From Zavarzinella sp. (GTDB taxonomy: Bacteria > Planctomycetota > Planctomycetia > Gemmatales > Gemmataceae), in assembly GCA_041399155.1 (NCBI GenBank), contig JAWKTI010000001.1, positions 620,001 through 684,000 of the forward strand: DNA of 64,000 bases, in the 5' to 3' direction. The notes beneath the pieces were generated by a model. The model was not told the DNA's origin. It worked only from the letters and a program-made list of their open reading frames with translations, and searched no databases. The position numbers and the translations under genes are program-made. Below, piece after piece: positions 1 through 9,397 of the stretch (position 1 is the stretch's first letter; each line of letters begins with the position of its first letter).

Positions 1-186
1 GACATCCCACCTGGGACCAATTTTGCGAAACAGTTGACTGGCAAAACGCCCGACATTATGCGTTACGAACTGAAAAAGCCGATTGCCGACCTGCCCAGTG
101 GGACAATTTCCGTTTCGGTGCAGGACAAACAAGGGAATATTACCCGCGTTGCCCGCACCTATCGCCTGGGGAATGTGAGGAAATAA
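1..186 (+). CDS. C-terminal end of a protein of unknown function (partial)
   Basis: An open frame runs in from the left edge and stops with TAA at 184-186, leaving 61 residues. The fragment has alternating hydrophobic residues (for example TISVSVQD) that would suit the last strands of a beta-sandwich domain, but it is too short to place in a family. Its stop lies 2 bases before the ATG of the next gene, so the two are probably co-transcribed and translationally coupled. No function can be assigned from this fragment. Confidence 0.6.
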   Translation, partial: DIPPGTNFAKQLTGKTPDIMRYELKKPIADLPSGTISVSVQDKQGNITRVARTYRLGNVRK

Positions 187-188
187 TC

Positions 189-1106
189 ATGAAAAATCTC
201 TCACGAAGACAGTTTCACCACGCGGTGTTGGCCTCAACATCATTCGCTGCACTACCGACATTGACAAGTGCGGCACCGGGCTGGCAGCCACGCTATTTGC
301 TGCCCAGTTGCATGTACGGGTACGCACCGCTGGCAGAAATATTGCCAGAAACAGCCAAAATCGGTGCGGTGGGACTGGATATCTGGCCCAAAGTGCATGG
401 CAATCAACGTGAACAACTGGATGAAATGGGGGTGGAGAAATTTCAGGCGTTGCTGAAGCACCACCAGGTGAAACTCGAATGTATTACCCAGTACAAGCTG
501 GGACCGTTTGGACTGACCAACGAGATGAAACTTGCCAAAGAATTGGGTTGTCGCACGATTGTCACGGGGGGTGCGGGCCCCAAAGATCTGACTGGCGACA
601 AGTTGAAATCGGCCATTAAGGACTTTCTGGGCAAAATGGCACCCCACCTGAAACAGGCCGAAGACCTGGGCATCACCATCGCGATTGAAAATCATGGCAA
701 TAATCTCATTTTCAGTCCCGATTCGATTCGCTGGCTGGCAGAATTATCGCCCAGCAAGAATCTGGCGATTGCTCTCGCACCTTATCATCTGCCACAGGAA
801 GAAAAATTACTGGTGCAGATCATTCGTGATTTAGGCCCACGGGTGGCAATGTTTTACGCCTGGCAGTATGGGAATGGGTGCATGAAAAAGATGCCCAAAG
901 ATCAGGAACTGCAGCAAATGCCTGGGCGTGGCAAGCTGGATTTCGGCCCAATCGTTGCGGAACTGGCCAACAATCGCTACTTGGGGTGGGTAGAAATCTT
1001 TATGCACCCCACCCCACGTGGGTTGCCAATTCTGGATACAACGAAAGAAGTAACCGCCGAAATCAATCTGGCCCGTAACTACTTACAGAAATTGATTCCC
1101 ACCTGA
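189..1106 (+). CDS. Secreted sugar phosphate isomerase/epimerase-like TIM-barrel protein
   Basis: A 305-residue protein that looks like the xylose-isomerase-type TIM-barrel family (sugar phosphate isomerases/epimerases, AP-endonuclease-2 fold). Residues 5-9 (SRRQF) followed by a hydrophobic stretch and an Ala-rich cleavage region look like a twin-arginine signal, so the folded protein is probably exported. Barrel hallmarks are the IAIENHG segment (Glu167, His169) and a second carboxylate in GWVEIFMH near residue 265, both expected at the metal or substrate site. Planctomycetes carry many such exported proteins, usually linked to sugar catabolism; the actual substrate is unknown. It follows the preceding gene by 2 bases and lies upstream of a secreted PQQ-propeller protein on the same strand. 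Confidence 0.8.
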   Translation: MKNLSRRQFHHAVLASTSFAALPTLTSAAPGWQPRYLLPSCMYGYAPLAEILPETAKIGAVGLDIWPKVHGNQREQLDEMGVEKFQALLKHHQVKLECITQYKLGPFGLTNEMKLAKELGCRTIVTGGAGPKDLTGDKLKSAIKDFLGKMAPHLKQAEDLGITIAIENHGNNLIFSPDSIRWLAELSPSKNLAIALAPYHLPQEEKLLVQIIRDLGPRVAMFYAWQYGNGCMKKMPKDQELQQMPGRGKLDFGPIVAELANNRYLGWVEIFMHPTPRGLPILDTTKEVTAEINLARNYLQKLIPT

Positions 1107-1209
1107 TGCAACCTTTCAGACGTGCTGGGGTTCAATCGGATAGAAGGTTTCCCCACTGATACCCGGAAAAGTGCTTCGGGACAGTGGCAATTAATGAGAG
1201 GATTTTCAT

Positions 1210-2514
1210 ATGCGTTTTCTGATTTGTCTGATGCTGGCAGTTGCAGGCACCACCGCATACGGTGCGGATCCTGCCACAGGCGACTGGCCGGGCTGGCGTG
1301 GCTCTGACCGGACTGGTTTGTCGAAAGAAAAAGGGATTCTGAAAGAATGGCCCGAAGCAGGCCCGAAGCAACTCTGGCAAATCAAGGGGCTGGGCACGGG
1401 CTACTCCACCCCATCGGTCAGCAATGGCAAGATCTTTGTGATGGGCTCCAAACCAACCGAAGCCCCACCTGCAGAACAGGGTGGCAAAAAAAATCGCGGC
1501 GGCAGTGGCAAAGAATTTATCTTCGCACTAAATGAAAAAGATGGTTCTGTGGCTTGGGAAGTGGAAGTCGGCGTTACCGCTGGTGGCTACCCTGGCCCAC
1601 GTTCCACACCCACCATCGACAATGGTGTGGCTTATGCCATCAGTTCCAATGGCATTCTGGCAGCAGTGGCCATTGATACCGGCAAAATCAAATACACCGT
1701 GGACTTTAAGAAAGATTTCAAAGGCAATTCCGGTGGCTGGGCTTATACGGAATCGCCCCTGATTGATGGCGATCTGCTGATTTGCACCCCAGGTGCCACT
1801 GATGCAACCATTGTTGCTTTGAAGAAAGCTGATGGCTCGGTGGTCTGGAAGGCTTCCACCAAAGACCTGGTGGGAATGAAACGCAGCTACGGCACCGCGG
1901 GTTATTCATCACCCATTGTCGCCACTATCGCTGGCGAAAAACAATACGTGCAATTCGTTTCTGGTGGGGTGATTGGTGTATCTGCAGCCGATGGCAAAGT
2001 TCGCTGGCACTACGATAGCCCTGCGAATGGTACCGCCAACTGCTCCACGCCGATCGTGCGGGAAAACTTCGTGTTTGCCGCATCGGCTTATGGTACCGGT
2101 GGTGGTCAGGCACTGATCAGCAAAACGGGCGATGACTACAAAGCAGATGAGAAATATTTCATTAAAAAGTTCCAAAACCACCACGGTGGCGTGGTGCTGG
2201 TGGGTGACTATCTTTACGGAACTACCGGTGGCAGCTTGATTTGCGTCGATTTCAAAACGGGTGAAGTTAAATGGGATGAACGCTCCGTTGGGAAAGGTTC
2301 TGTAGTTTACGTGGACGGCCACCTGATTGTCCGTGGCGAAAACGGAGGCATTGCCCTTGTGGAAGCCAACCCCGCAGAATATGTGGAAAAAGGGAAGTTC
2401 AACCAACCGGAACGCAGTTCCCAGAAAGCCTGGCCCCACCCTGTGGTGGCCAATGGCAAACTGTATATCCGCGACTGGGATATCCTGCAGTGTTACGATA
2501 TTACCAAGAAATAA
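1210..2514 (+). CDS. Secreted PQQ-like beta-propeller repeat protein
   Basis: A 434-residue protein with a typical Sec signal (MRFLICLMLAVAG, cleavage after AYG). The mature protein opens with DWPGWRGSDRTG, the N-terminal signature of the large planctomycete family of PQQ-like (BamB/quinoprotein-like) propellers. Several blades end in the recurring pattern of a sugar- or aspartate-rich turn followed by W (DGSVAWE, DGSVVWK, DGKVRWH, TGEVKWD). These proteins are periplasmic or surface-located; most lack proven enzyme activity and may be scaffolds. GAGAGG lies about 8 bases upstream of the ATG. The gene follows the TIM-barrel gene by about 100 bases. A close relative of similar size is at 29240-30466. 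Confidence 0.85.
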   Translation: MRFLICLMLAVAGTTAYGADPATGDWPGWRGSDRTGLSKEKGILKEWPEAGPKQLWQIKGLGTGYSTPSVSNGKIFVMGSKPTEAPPAEQGGKKNRGGSGKEFIFALNEKDGSVAWEVEVGVTAGGYPGPRSTPTIDNGVAYAISSNGILAAVAIDTGKIKYTVDFKKDFKGNSGGWAYTESPLIDGDLLICTPGATDATIVALKKADGSVVWKASTKDLVGMKRSYGTAGYSSPIVATIAGEKQYVQFVSGGVIGVSAADGKVRWHYDSPANGTANCSTPIVRENFVFAASAYGTGGGQALISKTGDDYKADEKYFIKKFQNHHGGVVLVGDYLYGTTGGSLICVDFKTGEVKWDERSVGKGSVVYVDGHLIVRGENGGIALVEANPAEYVEKGKFNQPERSSQKAWPHPVVANGKLYIRDWDILQCYDITKK

Positions 2515-2596
2515 TCAGTAACGGACAGTGCATTTCTTACCCACAGTGATTTCTGAAAGTTTGATTTTTCAATCACCTGCAAACGCTGGATTCGTA

Positions 2597-4162
2597 TCAG
2601 ACGTGGTAGTATTCTTTGATCCGTTCAACCAGATCAGGTGGGGTATACGGTTTGTGCATGTAGCCGATGATGTTCCCTTCCGATTCTTCATCAATCTCTT
2701 CAAAGGAATACCCGGTTGTGATCAATACCTGAACCTTCGGGTTGATTCGACGCATGTTGCGGACTGCCTCCGCACCGCCCATGATGGGCATCGTCATATC
2801 CAGCACCACTAAATCGATCTCGGTGTGGTTCATTCGGTAGAATTCGACCGCTTCCGCACCATTAACCGCCATTTCAACGTGGTGGCCAGCCCTTTGGAGA
2901 ATGGTTTTGGCAAGATTGCGAATGATGTCATCATCTTCCACAAGCAGAATTCTTAAGTTGCTGGTAGATTTTCGAGATACGGGTGGCTGTTTTTGCTCTT
3001 CCAGTTGGGTGGGAACATACGTTTTCGGCAGGTAGAGGTCAAAAGTGGTGCCCGCCCCAGGCTTTGTTTGAAATTCAACCCAGCCATTATGTTGTTGGAC
3101 AATCCCGTACACCATCGCCAGACCGAGGCCAGCCCCACTGCCAGGTGTCTTGGTGGTGACAAATGGTTCAAAGAGGCGAGGTTGGATTTCTTCCGCGATT
3201 CCGCTGCCTTGATCGGTAATCCGAAAACGAATGTACATGCCAGTGCGTCGATTTGGTGTTTGCGCCACATCCTGAGCACGCAATACTACGTTTTCGGTCG
3301 ATATCTGAATTACTCCACCTTTTGGCATCGCTTCAACAGAATTATGAAGCAACTGGGTAACCACATTCATTAAAGAGTTTTCCGAACCGGAAATCTCCCA
3401 CAGGCTTTTGCTGAAATCTGACCGAATGACTAGTTGATCTGATAATTTCGGCCGCTCAGCAATCAATACTTTCTGGACAAGATGATTAAAATGGGTGATT
3501 GCGAAGGCTGTTGGTGATCGTTGGGCGTACCCGATCAGCTTTTTGGTCAACTCGGCCGATTTTACTAACGCTTGCAAGCATTTCTCGATATCTGACACCG
3601 TATCCTGTGGTAAGGCACTTCTCTGCAATTGCTCCCACAGCGTGGATTTGACAGCCATGAAGGTATTGTTAAATTCGTGGGCTAACTCGCTGGTCAGCCC
3701 GGTAATCGCATCCATTCGTTCGGATCTTGTGGCCCAAGTCCATTCCTGCTGGCGTTTCGTAATATCCCGTCCCACGCCCATGATGCCGACAATCTGCTTG
3801 TTCGTGTCGTATACCGGTGTCAGATTCGTTTCAAGAAGAACTTGATCTGTGCCCACCTGATGGATCTTCGTCACCGTCAGTTTTTTGCCGGTGCGAGCAA
3901 CCTGCTCGTCCTGAAAGGCAAATTCCTCTGCCGATTCCTGAAAAAGGTCTGACGTCCGTTTACCAACCAATTGTTGCTTGCGAACGCCAAAAAAATCTTC
4001 GAATGCTTGGTTACAGGTTAAATAATGCCCATGCAGATCTTTAACAAAAACGATTTCAGACATCGATTGGATGACCATCTGGAACAGATAGCCCGTGCTA
4101 TCGTCCCAGGTAGCTGAGTCGCGTGTCGACGTATCAGATTCGGTCATCATAGAATGAGTCAC
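2597..4162 (-). CDS. PAS-domain hybrid sensor histidine kinase with C-terminal receiver
   Basis: A 521-residue cytoplasmic hybrid kinase with no membrane segment. A PAS domain spans about residues 25-135 (FVKDLHGHYLTCNQAF, then GVGRDITKRQQE). The phospho-acceptor is His162 in LAHEFNN. The ATPase domain carries DQGSGI and GSGAGLGLAMVYGIV. A receiver domain fills about 399-521, with the phosphorylated Asp455 (VVLD) and the conserved Lys504 (HKP). The layout suits a kinase that passes phosphate to its own receiver and then to a separate phosphotransfer protein or regulator, none of which is adjacent. It is transcribed away from pheS; the signal sensed is unknown. Confidence 0.9.
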   Translation of the reverse strand: MTHSMMTESDTSTRDSATWDDSTGYLFQMVIQSMSEIVFVKDLHGHYLTCNQAFEDFFGVRKQQLVGKRTSDLFQESAEEFAFQDEQVARTGKKLTVTKIHQVGTDQVLLETNLTPVYDTNKQIVGIMGVGRDITKRQQEWTWATRSERMDAITGLTSELAHEFNNTFMAVKSTLWEQLQRSALPQDTVSDIEKCLQALVKSAELTKKLIGYAQRSPTAFAITHFNHLVQKVLIAERPKLSDQLVIRSDFSKSLWEISGSENSLMNVVTQLLHNSVEAMPKGGVIQISTENVVLRAQDVAQTPNRRTGMYIRFRITDQGSGIAEEIQPRLFEPFVTTKTPGSGAGLGLAMVYGIVQQHNGWVEFQTKPGAGTTFDLYLPKTYVPTQLEEQKQPPVSRKSTSNLRILLVEDDDIIRNLAKTILQRAGHHVEMAVNGAEAVEFYRMNHTEIDLVVLDMTMPIMGGAEAVRNMRRINPKVQVLITTGYSFEEIDEESEGNIIGYMHKPYTPPDLVERIKEYYHV

Positions 4163-4367
4163 CAGACGCTTTAAAAAACTTTACCTGCTCAATCCAACTG
4201 GTATTACGTTTTAAATATGTAATGTGAAATCGGAAAATAAAGCTAGTGGACTGTTATTGTGGGCAAATCAAGAAAAAAATTCGCATTTTGTCAAACGTTT
4301 CCGATTAAAAGTACAGTTATGCCAAATGACTATTAAGTTCATCATTGTAGTAGTGTAATTGCCTAGT

Positions 4368-4390
4368 AAGCCTACTAAATTAGTAGGCTT
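4368..4390. promoter_or_regulatory. 23-bp perfect palindrome with an Rrf2/IscR-type core, upstream of pheS
   Basis: A perfect palindrome of 11-base arms around one base lies 82 bases before pheS, inside the 309-base divergent gap (4163-4471) between the histidine kinase and pheS. Its core, ACTAAATTAGT (4374-4384), fits the ACTRWWWYAGT core of IscR/Rrf2-family operators. The same core recurs at 27848-27858. It is followed by only a few T residues, so a terminator hairpin is a weaker alternative. The remainder of the gap is AT-rich with no gene that I can see. The regulator is an inference. Confidence 0.45.
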
Positions 4391-4471
4391 TTGGCGTGCC
4401 TACCACCCACCGTGGGTAATTCATACAATATTACCTTATCCTGACTGTAGAATATTACACTAGAGTAATCC

Positions 4472-5512
4472 ATGGACGATTCTTCCGCACTTTCGGCATT
4501 ATTGGAACTCGAACGCGTCGCAAGTTCTGAATTGACAGATACTTGCGACGAAAGCTCCCTCCGGCAGTGGCACACCAGGTACTTCGGCGACAAAGGGATG
4601 GTTAACTCCCAACTGCGGGAAGTTTCCAAGTTGCCTGCTGACCAGCGAAAAGCGTTTGGGATGGAAGGTAATCGCGTTAAAACTGCCCTGTTGGAACGGT
4701 ACGAAGCCGCACTGGCACAAGCGAAAGAGGCGACTCTGCTGGCCAGTCTGAATGAAACGCCATTGGATGTGACGTTGCCTGGTCGGTCCAGCACCACTGG
4801 GAATCTGCACGTCGCCACCCAGATGATGCGGACGATTCAGCAGATTTTCGCCGACATGGGCTTTCAGATCTTTCGCACGCGGGAGATTGAAAGCGACGAA
4901 AATAACTTTGAATTACTGAATATGCCTGCACACCACCCCGCACGGGATATGTGGGACACCTTCCACACTACCCAACCCGGGGTGCTGCTGCGGACCCATA
5001 CCTCGCCCGGTCAGATTCATGCGATGCGGCAACATGCACCGAACCCGATCCGTGTGATTTTACCTGGGATGTGTTACCGCAACGAAGCGATCAGCACCCG
5101 TAGCGAAATTCAGTTTGAACAGGTGGAAGGACTGGTGATCGGCCCCGCAGTCACGATGACGGAACTGATTGGCACAATTACAGCATTTGCCCGCCGACTG
5201 TTTGGTCAGGAACGGCAGATTCGGATTCGTTCGAGCTATTTCCCCTTCACAGAACCCAGTATCGAAGTTGATATCGACTGGCCGAAAGAAGATCCCAACG
5301 CCGACCGACTGACCAAAGGCACAGGCTGGCTGGAAATTATGGGTGCGGGCATGGTACACCCCACCGTGCTGAAAAATGGTGGGTATGATCCAGATGTGGT
5401 GAGCGGCTTTGCTTTCGGCCTTGGCCCACAGCGGATTACCATGTTGAAGCACGCCATTGACGACATTCGCGAATTCTGGAAGAATGATCTGCGATTCCTT
5501 GGTCAATTTTAA
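4472..5512 (+). CDS. pheS: Phenylalanyl-tRNA synthetase alpha subunit
   Basis: A 346-residue protein, the normal length for PheS, the catalytic alpha chain of the alpha2-beta2 synthetase that charges tRNA-Phe. The N-terminal coiled coil (about 1-95) is followed by the class II catalytic core: motif 2 around CYRNEAISTRSEIQFEQVEG and motif 3 around FAFGLGPQRITML near the C terminus. Motif 3 reads GPQR where E. coli PheS has G-x-E-R, a substitution I note without being able to judge how common it is in this phylum. The beta-subunit gene pheT is not next to it, so the usual pheST operon is split. A short gene follows 15 bases after the stop. Confidence 0.93.
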   Translation: MDDSSALSALLELERVASSELTDTCDESSLRQWHTRYFGDKGMVNSQLREVSKLPADQRKAFGMEGNRVKTALLERYEAALAQAKEATLLASLNETPLDVTLPGRSSTTGNLHVATQMMRTIQQIFADMGFQIFRTREIESDENNFELLNMPAHHPARDMWDTFHTTQPGVLLRTHTSPGQIHAMRQHAPNPIRVILPGMCYRNEAISTRSEIQFEQVEGLVIGPAVTMTELIGTITAFARRLFGQERQIRIRSSYFPFTEPSIEVDIDWPKEDPNADRLTKGTGWLEIMGAGMVHPTVLKNGGYDPDVVSGFAFGLGPQRITMLKHAIDDIREFWKNDLRFLGQF

Positions 5513-5527
5513 CGCAGGGCGGCCATT

Positions 5528-5890
5528 GTGGATGCTGAATTTCTGGCAAAAGTGCGGCAGGCAATTCTGAATCAGGATTTTGATGCTGCAGAATCTCTAC
5601 GGGATGGGCCGGTGAAAGAACACTTGCCGCAACTGGCAAGCTGGCTCCCACTGTATCGCACGTGGGATGAACGCGATTTCCTGGTCCATGTGGTGCAGGA
5701 TCATCCCGATCCATGTCTGGAAACATTAATGAGAACCTGTCTGGATTCTCCCACCGTCGAAACGCGGGCGGTGGCGATTTGCCATTTGCGGAACAGTTTT
5801 GAACTGTTTGACGACTTTCTGAATGAAAGTGGCTGGGTGGAAGAAGAACTGGTCGATCAGGCAATTGCCACGTGGCGAGCAGAACAATGA
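5528..5890 (+). CDS. Small acidic hypothetical protein downstream of pheS
   Basis: A 120-residue protein that I do not recognise. It begins with GTG (no ATG fits the frame), is rich in Leu, Glu and Asp, and is predicted mostly helical (LAKVRQAILNQDF, RAVAICHLRNSF), somewhat like a helical-repeat protein. It starts 15 bases after pheS and its stop codon overlaps the start of the next gene in an ATGA arrangement, so pheS and the two small genes probably form one operon. Nothing visible shows an enzymatic motif. Confidence 0.65.
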   Translation: MDAEFLAKVRQAILNQDFDAAESLRDGPVKEHLPQLASWLPLYRTWDERDFLVHVVQDHPDPCLETLMRTCLDSPTVETRAVAICHLRNSFELFDDFLNESGWVEEELVDQAIATWRAEQ

Positions 5891-6228
5891 TCTATTTGTT
5901 GTCTGATGATTTGATTGACAGTAGCCGAATCCGAGGCTTTGGTGCGGCACAGGGCGAGTCGATCACTGTCTGCAAGACAATCGGGCAATTATCAGAATGT
6001 TTAAAATCTCAGCCCGGTCATCTGATTGCTGATCTGACCCACCCGGAGTGGGATGGGGAGCAAATTCTCTCACAAATTCCAGAAAATTACTTCCTGATTG
6101 GTTTTGGCCCCCACGTGGCAGCGGAATTACTGCGAAAAGCACGTCAGGTGGGCTGCAAAAAAGTAATGCCACGCAGCCAGTTTTTTGAAGAACTTCCCAC
6201 ACGACTTGCGGAATGGTTTCAGGTCTGA
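5887..6228 (+). CDS. Receiver-like alpha/beta small protein
   Basis: A 113-residue protein starting at ATG 5887, which overlaps the previous stop (ATGA); the frame stays open a few codons upstream but that would overlap the neighbour. The pattern MIYLLSDDLIDSSRIRGFG, then HLIADLTHPEWDG, then YFLIGFGPH alternates strands and helices like a degenerate CheY-type receiver. The DLTHPEWDG segment sits where a receiver has its phosphorylated Asp (D-x-x-x-P). It could be a stand-alone receiver or a structural relative. Coupling to the upstream gene suggests a shared role, which is unknown. Confidence 0.6.
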   Translation: MIYLLSDDLIDSSRIRGFGAAQGESITVCKTIGQLSECLKSQPGHLIADLTHPEWDGEQILSQIPENYFLIGFGPHVAAELLRKARQVGCKKVMPRSQFFEELPTRLAEWFQV

Positions 6229-6239
6229 ACCATTATTCA

Positions 6240-7574
6240 TTAAAGAGTTTTCAGATATTCAATCACGGCCAGGCGTTCTTGTTCCGTCAGGTGGTCGCCG
6301 AACGTGTGGCCCTGGTTCGATCTGCCGGGTAAGCTGGTATCGTAAATCTGCCGGGTCGCACGTGGGGTGGCAGGTTTTTCCGGCCCCACTGGAGTGGTTT
6401 TCCAACCTACTTTCATGAAATCGTAATCTTCTTCCCGCGTCTGGAAGGTGCGGGTATACCGTTTCGGCCGTTGGGTGCTGTCCAGCACATCCATTAACGT
6501 GGGCACGCTGCCATTGTGAAAGTAGGGTGCGGTGGCCCAGATTCCATCCAGTGGTGGTGCCTGATAGCCCACCGTTTTGATTGCCGGAAATGCAGTGGGC
6601 GATTCTTTGGCAAACCAGGTTTCGTTATAATGCTGCCGATAGCGATCTTCCAAACCACGGTGTCGGTGTGGATCGGTACCAATTTTTTCCAGTGGCACAA
6701 TTTTGTTGGGATACTTCCCACCTGCACCGTACGTGCCATGGCAACTGGCACAGTTTTGCGAAAAGAGTTCGTTCCCGCTCGCTGCCAGTTTCTCATTAAT
6801 CGGTTTTGGATATTTCGGTGCCTCCATACTCATGAGAAATTCATGAATATCCTTGAAAGCTGCTTCGTGGCGATCAAACTCCTTGCGACTGGTCAGTGGG
6901 GACATCATAAACTGCATTTTGGACCGGATGGAACGAGCATCCATCCCACCGTCGCAATACATGGTGCTCTTTTTCTTCAACAGCCACCACGCAGGTGGGT
7001 CGAGGCACATATCATCATGCAGACCCAGGTTTTTGGATTTGCTGGTCACCTTTAATTCTGCGTCGCGAAATGAAATCAGGTACACCGCCAGTGCAAATGC
7101 TTCTGTGGTGCCACGTACATTGCCAAACTGAAAAGGCAGCTTACCCGAGCGACCATCGCTGATGCTCAAATCTTCAAACAGTCCCTGCAGATCGATACTG
7201 GTGTTTCCCAGGCCGACATAACTTTTGCTAAACAACGACCCACCGTGGCAGATCATGCAGTCAATCGCAATCCCTTTGGCAAAAAAGATTTTTCCCGCCC
7301 GCAGACCCATCGGCAATTGATCGTTCTCATAAGGTGCGGTGGGCAAACCGTACCGCTTTTCAATTTCCAGGACATAGTTCTCCGGCTTTGATGTTACCCC
7401 TGGCCAGCGTTTCCACAGATTTTCATAAGCGTTCGTGGTCCACGATGCGGGGATAAATGCCGTTTCTGTCAGTGCTTTTCGCCCACGTTCGACAGATTCC
7501 TGCCCATTCACGCTCATGAACAGGGAAAATTGTAGTAAAATTGCCACGATCCATGGCTGTAAGCGGCCTTTCAT
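6240..7574 (-). CDS. Secreted di-haem c-type cytochrome
   Basis: A protein of about 444 residues with a signal peptide and two haem c attachment motifs, CMICH (about 106-110) and CASCH (about 275-279). The second sits in a typical cytochrome c domain (NELFSQNCASCHGTYGAGGKY). This resembles the di-haem cytochrome c peroxidase/MauG-related or DUF1588-type cytochromes common in planctomycetes, so an electron-transfer role in the periplasm is likely; peroxidase activity is not shown. I prefer the second ATG (7574), which stands 9 bases after an AAGGA Shine-Dalgarno that overlaps the stop of the upstream pepT gene. An ATG at 7583 is the alternative. The pair is probably one transcript. Confidence 0.85.
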   Translation of the reverse strand: MKGRLQPWIVAILLQFSLFMSVNGQESVERGRKALTETAFIPASWTTNAYENLWKRWPGVTSKPENYVLEIEKRYGLPTAPYENDQLPMGLRAGKIFFAKGIAIDCMICHGGSLFSKSYVGLGNTSIDLQGLFEDLSISDGRSGKLPFQFGNVRGTTEAFALAVYLISFRDAELKVTSKSKNLGLHDDMCLDPPAWWLLKKKSTMYCDGGMDARSIRSKMQFMMSPLTSRKEFDRHEAAFKDIHEFLMSMEAPKYPKPINEKLAASGNELFSQNCASCHGTYGAGGKYPNKIVPLEKIGTDPHRHRGLEDRYRQHYNETWFAKESPTAFPAIKTVGYQAPPLDGIWATAPYFHNGSVPTLMDVLDSTQRPKRYTRTFQTREEDYDFMKVGWKTTPVGPEKPATPRATRQIYDTSLPGRSNQGHTFGDHLTEQERLAVIEYLKTL

Positions 7575-7586
7575 GGTGTTCATTCC

Positions 7587-8837
7587 TTATTCATCAATCG
7601 TTTCTGCACCCCAGAGCTGGCTGAGTTCCACAATCACCCGCACGGCCGACTGCATTTCTTCCAGGCAGGTCCATTCCAGTGGGGAGTGAAAATTATGCTC
7701 AGCCGTAGACAGGTTCGGCGTGGGGAGTCCTTTCGCTGTCAGTTGAGAACCATCGGTACCCCCACGGATGGCTCGCTGGTGCACTTCCAGCCCAGCCCGT
7801 TTGGTGGCTTCAACGGCAAATGCCATCGCACGTGGTTCACCCACCATGCCGTCCCGCATATTTCGGTATTGTTCGTGGATATCGACATCAATTCTCGACC
7901 CAGGATACATCGCTTCGACTTCGCTGGCGATGCTCCGCAGCAGGTCTGCCTGTTGCGATAATTTCGGCGTTTCGAAATCCCGCAGCAGCATATGGAGTTT
8001 GGTCAACGCCACCCCACCTTCCAGCACATAGGGGTGCACAAAGCCTTCACGGTCTTCGGTGGCTTCCGGCGACAACTCCGGTGGCAATTTACTGATGAAC
8101 ATTCCAGCCATGCGAATGGAATTGATCATTTTGCCTTTCGCCAGTGCGGGGTGGATATTTTTCCCATGAAAGGTGATCAGTGCCTTATCCGCAGAAAACG
8201 TCTCCCCTTCCACTTCACCTTCCGCAGCACCATCCAGCGTATAGCCCACGATGCAGCCCAGTTCCTTCGGGTCAACGTGCACGACACCTTTGCCGATTTC
8301 TTCGTCGCAGGTAAAGACCACCCGGATTGGGCCGTGGGGAATTTCCGGATGCCGCATCAAATACGCGGCGGCTTCGGTGATTGTTGCCACACCCGCTTTG
8401 TTGTCCGCACCCAGCAACGTGGTGCCATCGGTGGTAATAATCGTTTTCCCTTTGCATTTCAGCAAATCAGGCGATTCTGCCACCCGAATCACCTGGGAAG
8501 GGTTGCCCGGCAGCACAATATCTTCCCCATTGTAATTGTGGTGCACGATTGGCTTGACACCATGCCCACTGGTTTCCGGCGAGGTATCCAGGTGGGCAAT
8601 AAATGCAATCGTCGGTGCATTATGCGAAACGGTGGCGGGTATCGTCGCGGTGACGATGCCATAGTCGCTTTGACGCACTTCCTGCAGGCCGATTTCTTCG
8701 AGTTCGTTCACCAACATCCGCCCCAGGTCGAGTTGGCCGGGCGTGCTGGGATAGGTAGGAGAGCCTTCTTTGGCCTCCGTATCCACCTGAACATACCGTA
8801 AAAACCGTTCCAGTAACGTGGGGGTATCAAGCGACAT
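7587..8837 (-). CDS. pepT: Peptidase T (tripeptide aminopeptidase)
   Basis: A 416-residue member of the M20 metallopeptidase family, of normal length for PepT, which removes N-terminal residues from tripeptides in the cytoplasm. Two-zinc-site motifs are all present: AHLDTSPE, DGTTLLGADNKAGVA, CDEEIGKGV, the Asp of GYTLDGAAEGEVE, and the final His in NLSTAEHNFHSPLEW. No signal peptide is seen. The cytochrome gene follows 13 bases or less downstream on the same strand. Upstream lies the repeat-rich border of the methyltransferase cassette. Confidence 0.92.
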   Translation of the reverse strand: MSLDTPTLLERFLRYVQVDTEAKEGSPTYPSTPGQLDLGRMLVNELEEIGLQEVRQSDYGIVTATIPATVSHNAPTIAFIAHLDTSPETSGHGVKPIVHHNYNGEDIVLPGNPSQVIRVAESPDLLKCKGKTIITTDGTTLLGADNKAGVATITEAAAYLMRHPEIPHGPIRVVFTCDEEIGKGVVHVDPKELGCIVGYTLDGAAEGEVEGETFSADKALITFHGKNIHPALAKGKMINSIRMAGMFISKLPPELSPEATEDREGFVHPYVLEGGVALTKLHMLLRDFETPKLSQQADLLRSIASEVEAMYPGSRIDVDIHEQYRNMRDGMVGEPRAMAFAVEATKRAGLEVHQRAIRGGTDGSQLTAKGLPTPNLSTAEHNFHSPLEWTCLEEMQSAVRVIVELSQLWGAETIDE

Positions 8838-9038
8838 TCATTGACTCCTTTTACCAGTTAGGATAGCCACTGGTGCGGAAAAGTAACCACATAATGTTGG
8901 CAGGTCGACTGGGACAATTCCTTTGCCCACGGGAGCGAAGTGGAGGAAAGAATCCTGCAGAGTCCCTTGAATACTCAACACCCACACCGCGAAATTCTGA
9001 CAAAAATGAAAGAGAATTCATTTTTCGACGGGTATGTT

Positions 9039-9349
9039 TTGTGAGCCGACGGTTGAAACCCCAAACTTGCCAACAATCCCAAATTGGCAACCGATTGTGA
9101 GCCGACGGCGTTAGCCGCGGTTGAAAACCCAAACCGATCAACAATCACAAATTGGCAACGAAATTCCGATATCATTTGCGATACAACAATTGCGAATGGT
9201 GACATCCTCTTTCAAACCGCGGCTAACGCCGTCGGCTCACAAAACAATAAATCCAACCGCGGCTAACGCCGTCGGCTCATAAAGCATTGTTATCAATTCG
9301 GGCTGGATGGCGGGTTTGCTTTTTTAACCGGTAACGCCGTCGGCTCGCG
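9039..9349. repeat. REP/REPIN cluster on the left border of the methyltransferase cassette
   Basis: At least five copies, whole or partial, of a REP palindrome with core GCCGACGGCGTTAGCCGCGG. Forward copies lie at 9039 (truncated) and 9097-9123; reverse copies at 9213-9240, 9254-9280 and about 9326-9348 (partial). Each full copy folds as a 7-bp GC stem with a four-base TAAC/GTTA loop and one bulged base. The forward copy at 9097 and the reverse copy at 9213 with about 90 bases between them form a REPIN-like inverted pair. The same spacer text recurs at 12915-13005. The gap 8838-9397 holds no other gene that I can see. Confidence 0.85.
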
Positions 9350-9397
9350 AAACAATAAAACAAACAGATACGATTGCAAACCAGCAACCACGAAAAA

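Noticed and set aside
7992..8801. 269-codon frame antisense to pepT
   Set aside because: Shadow of the strongly conserved pepT gene; the product is His/Phe-rich and unlike any protein family.
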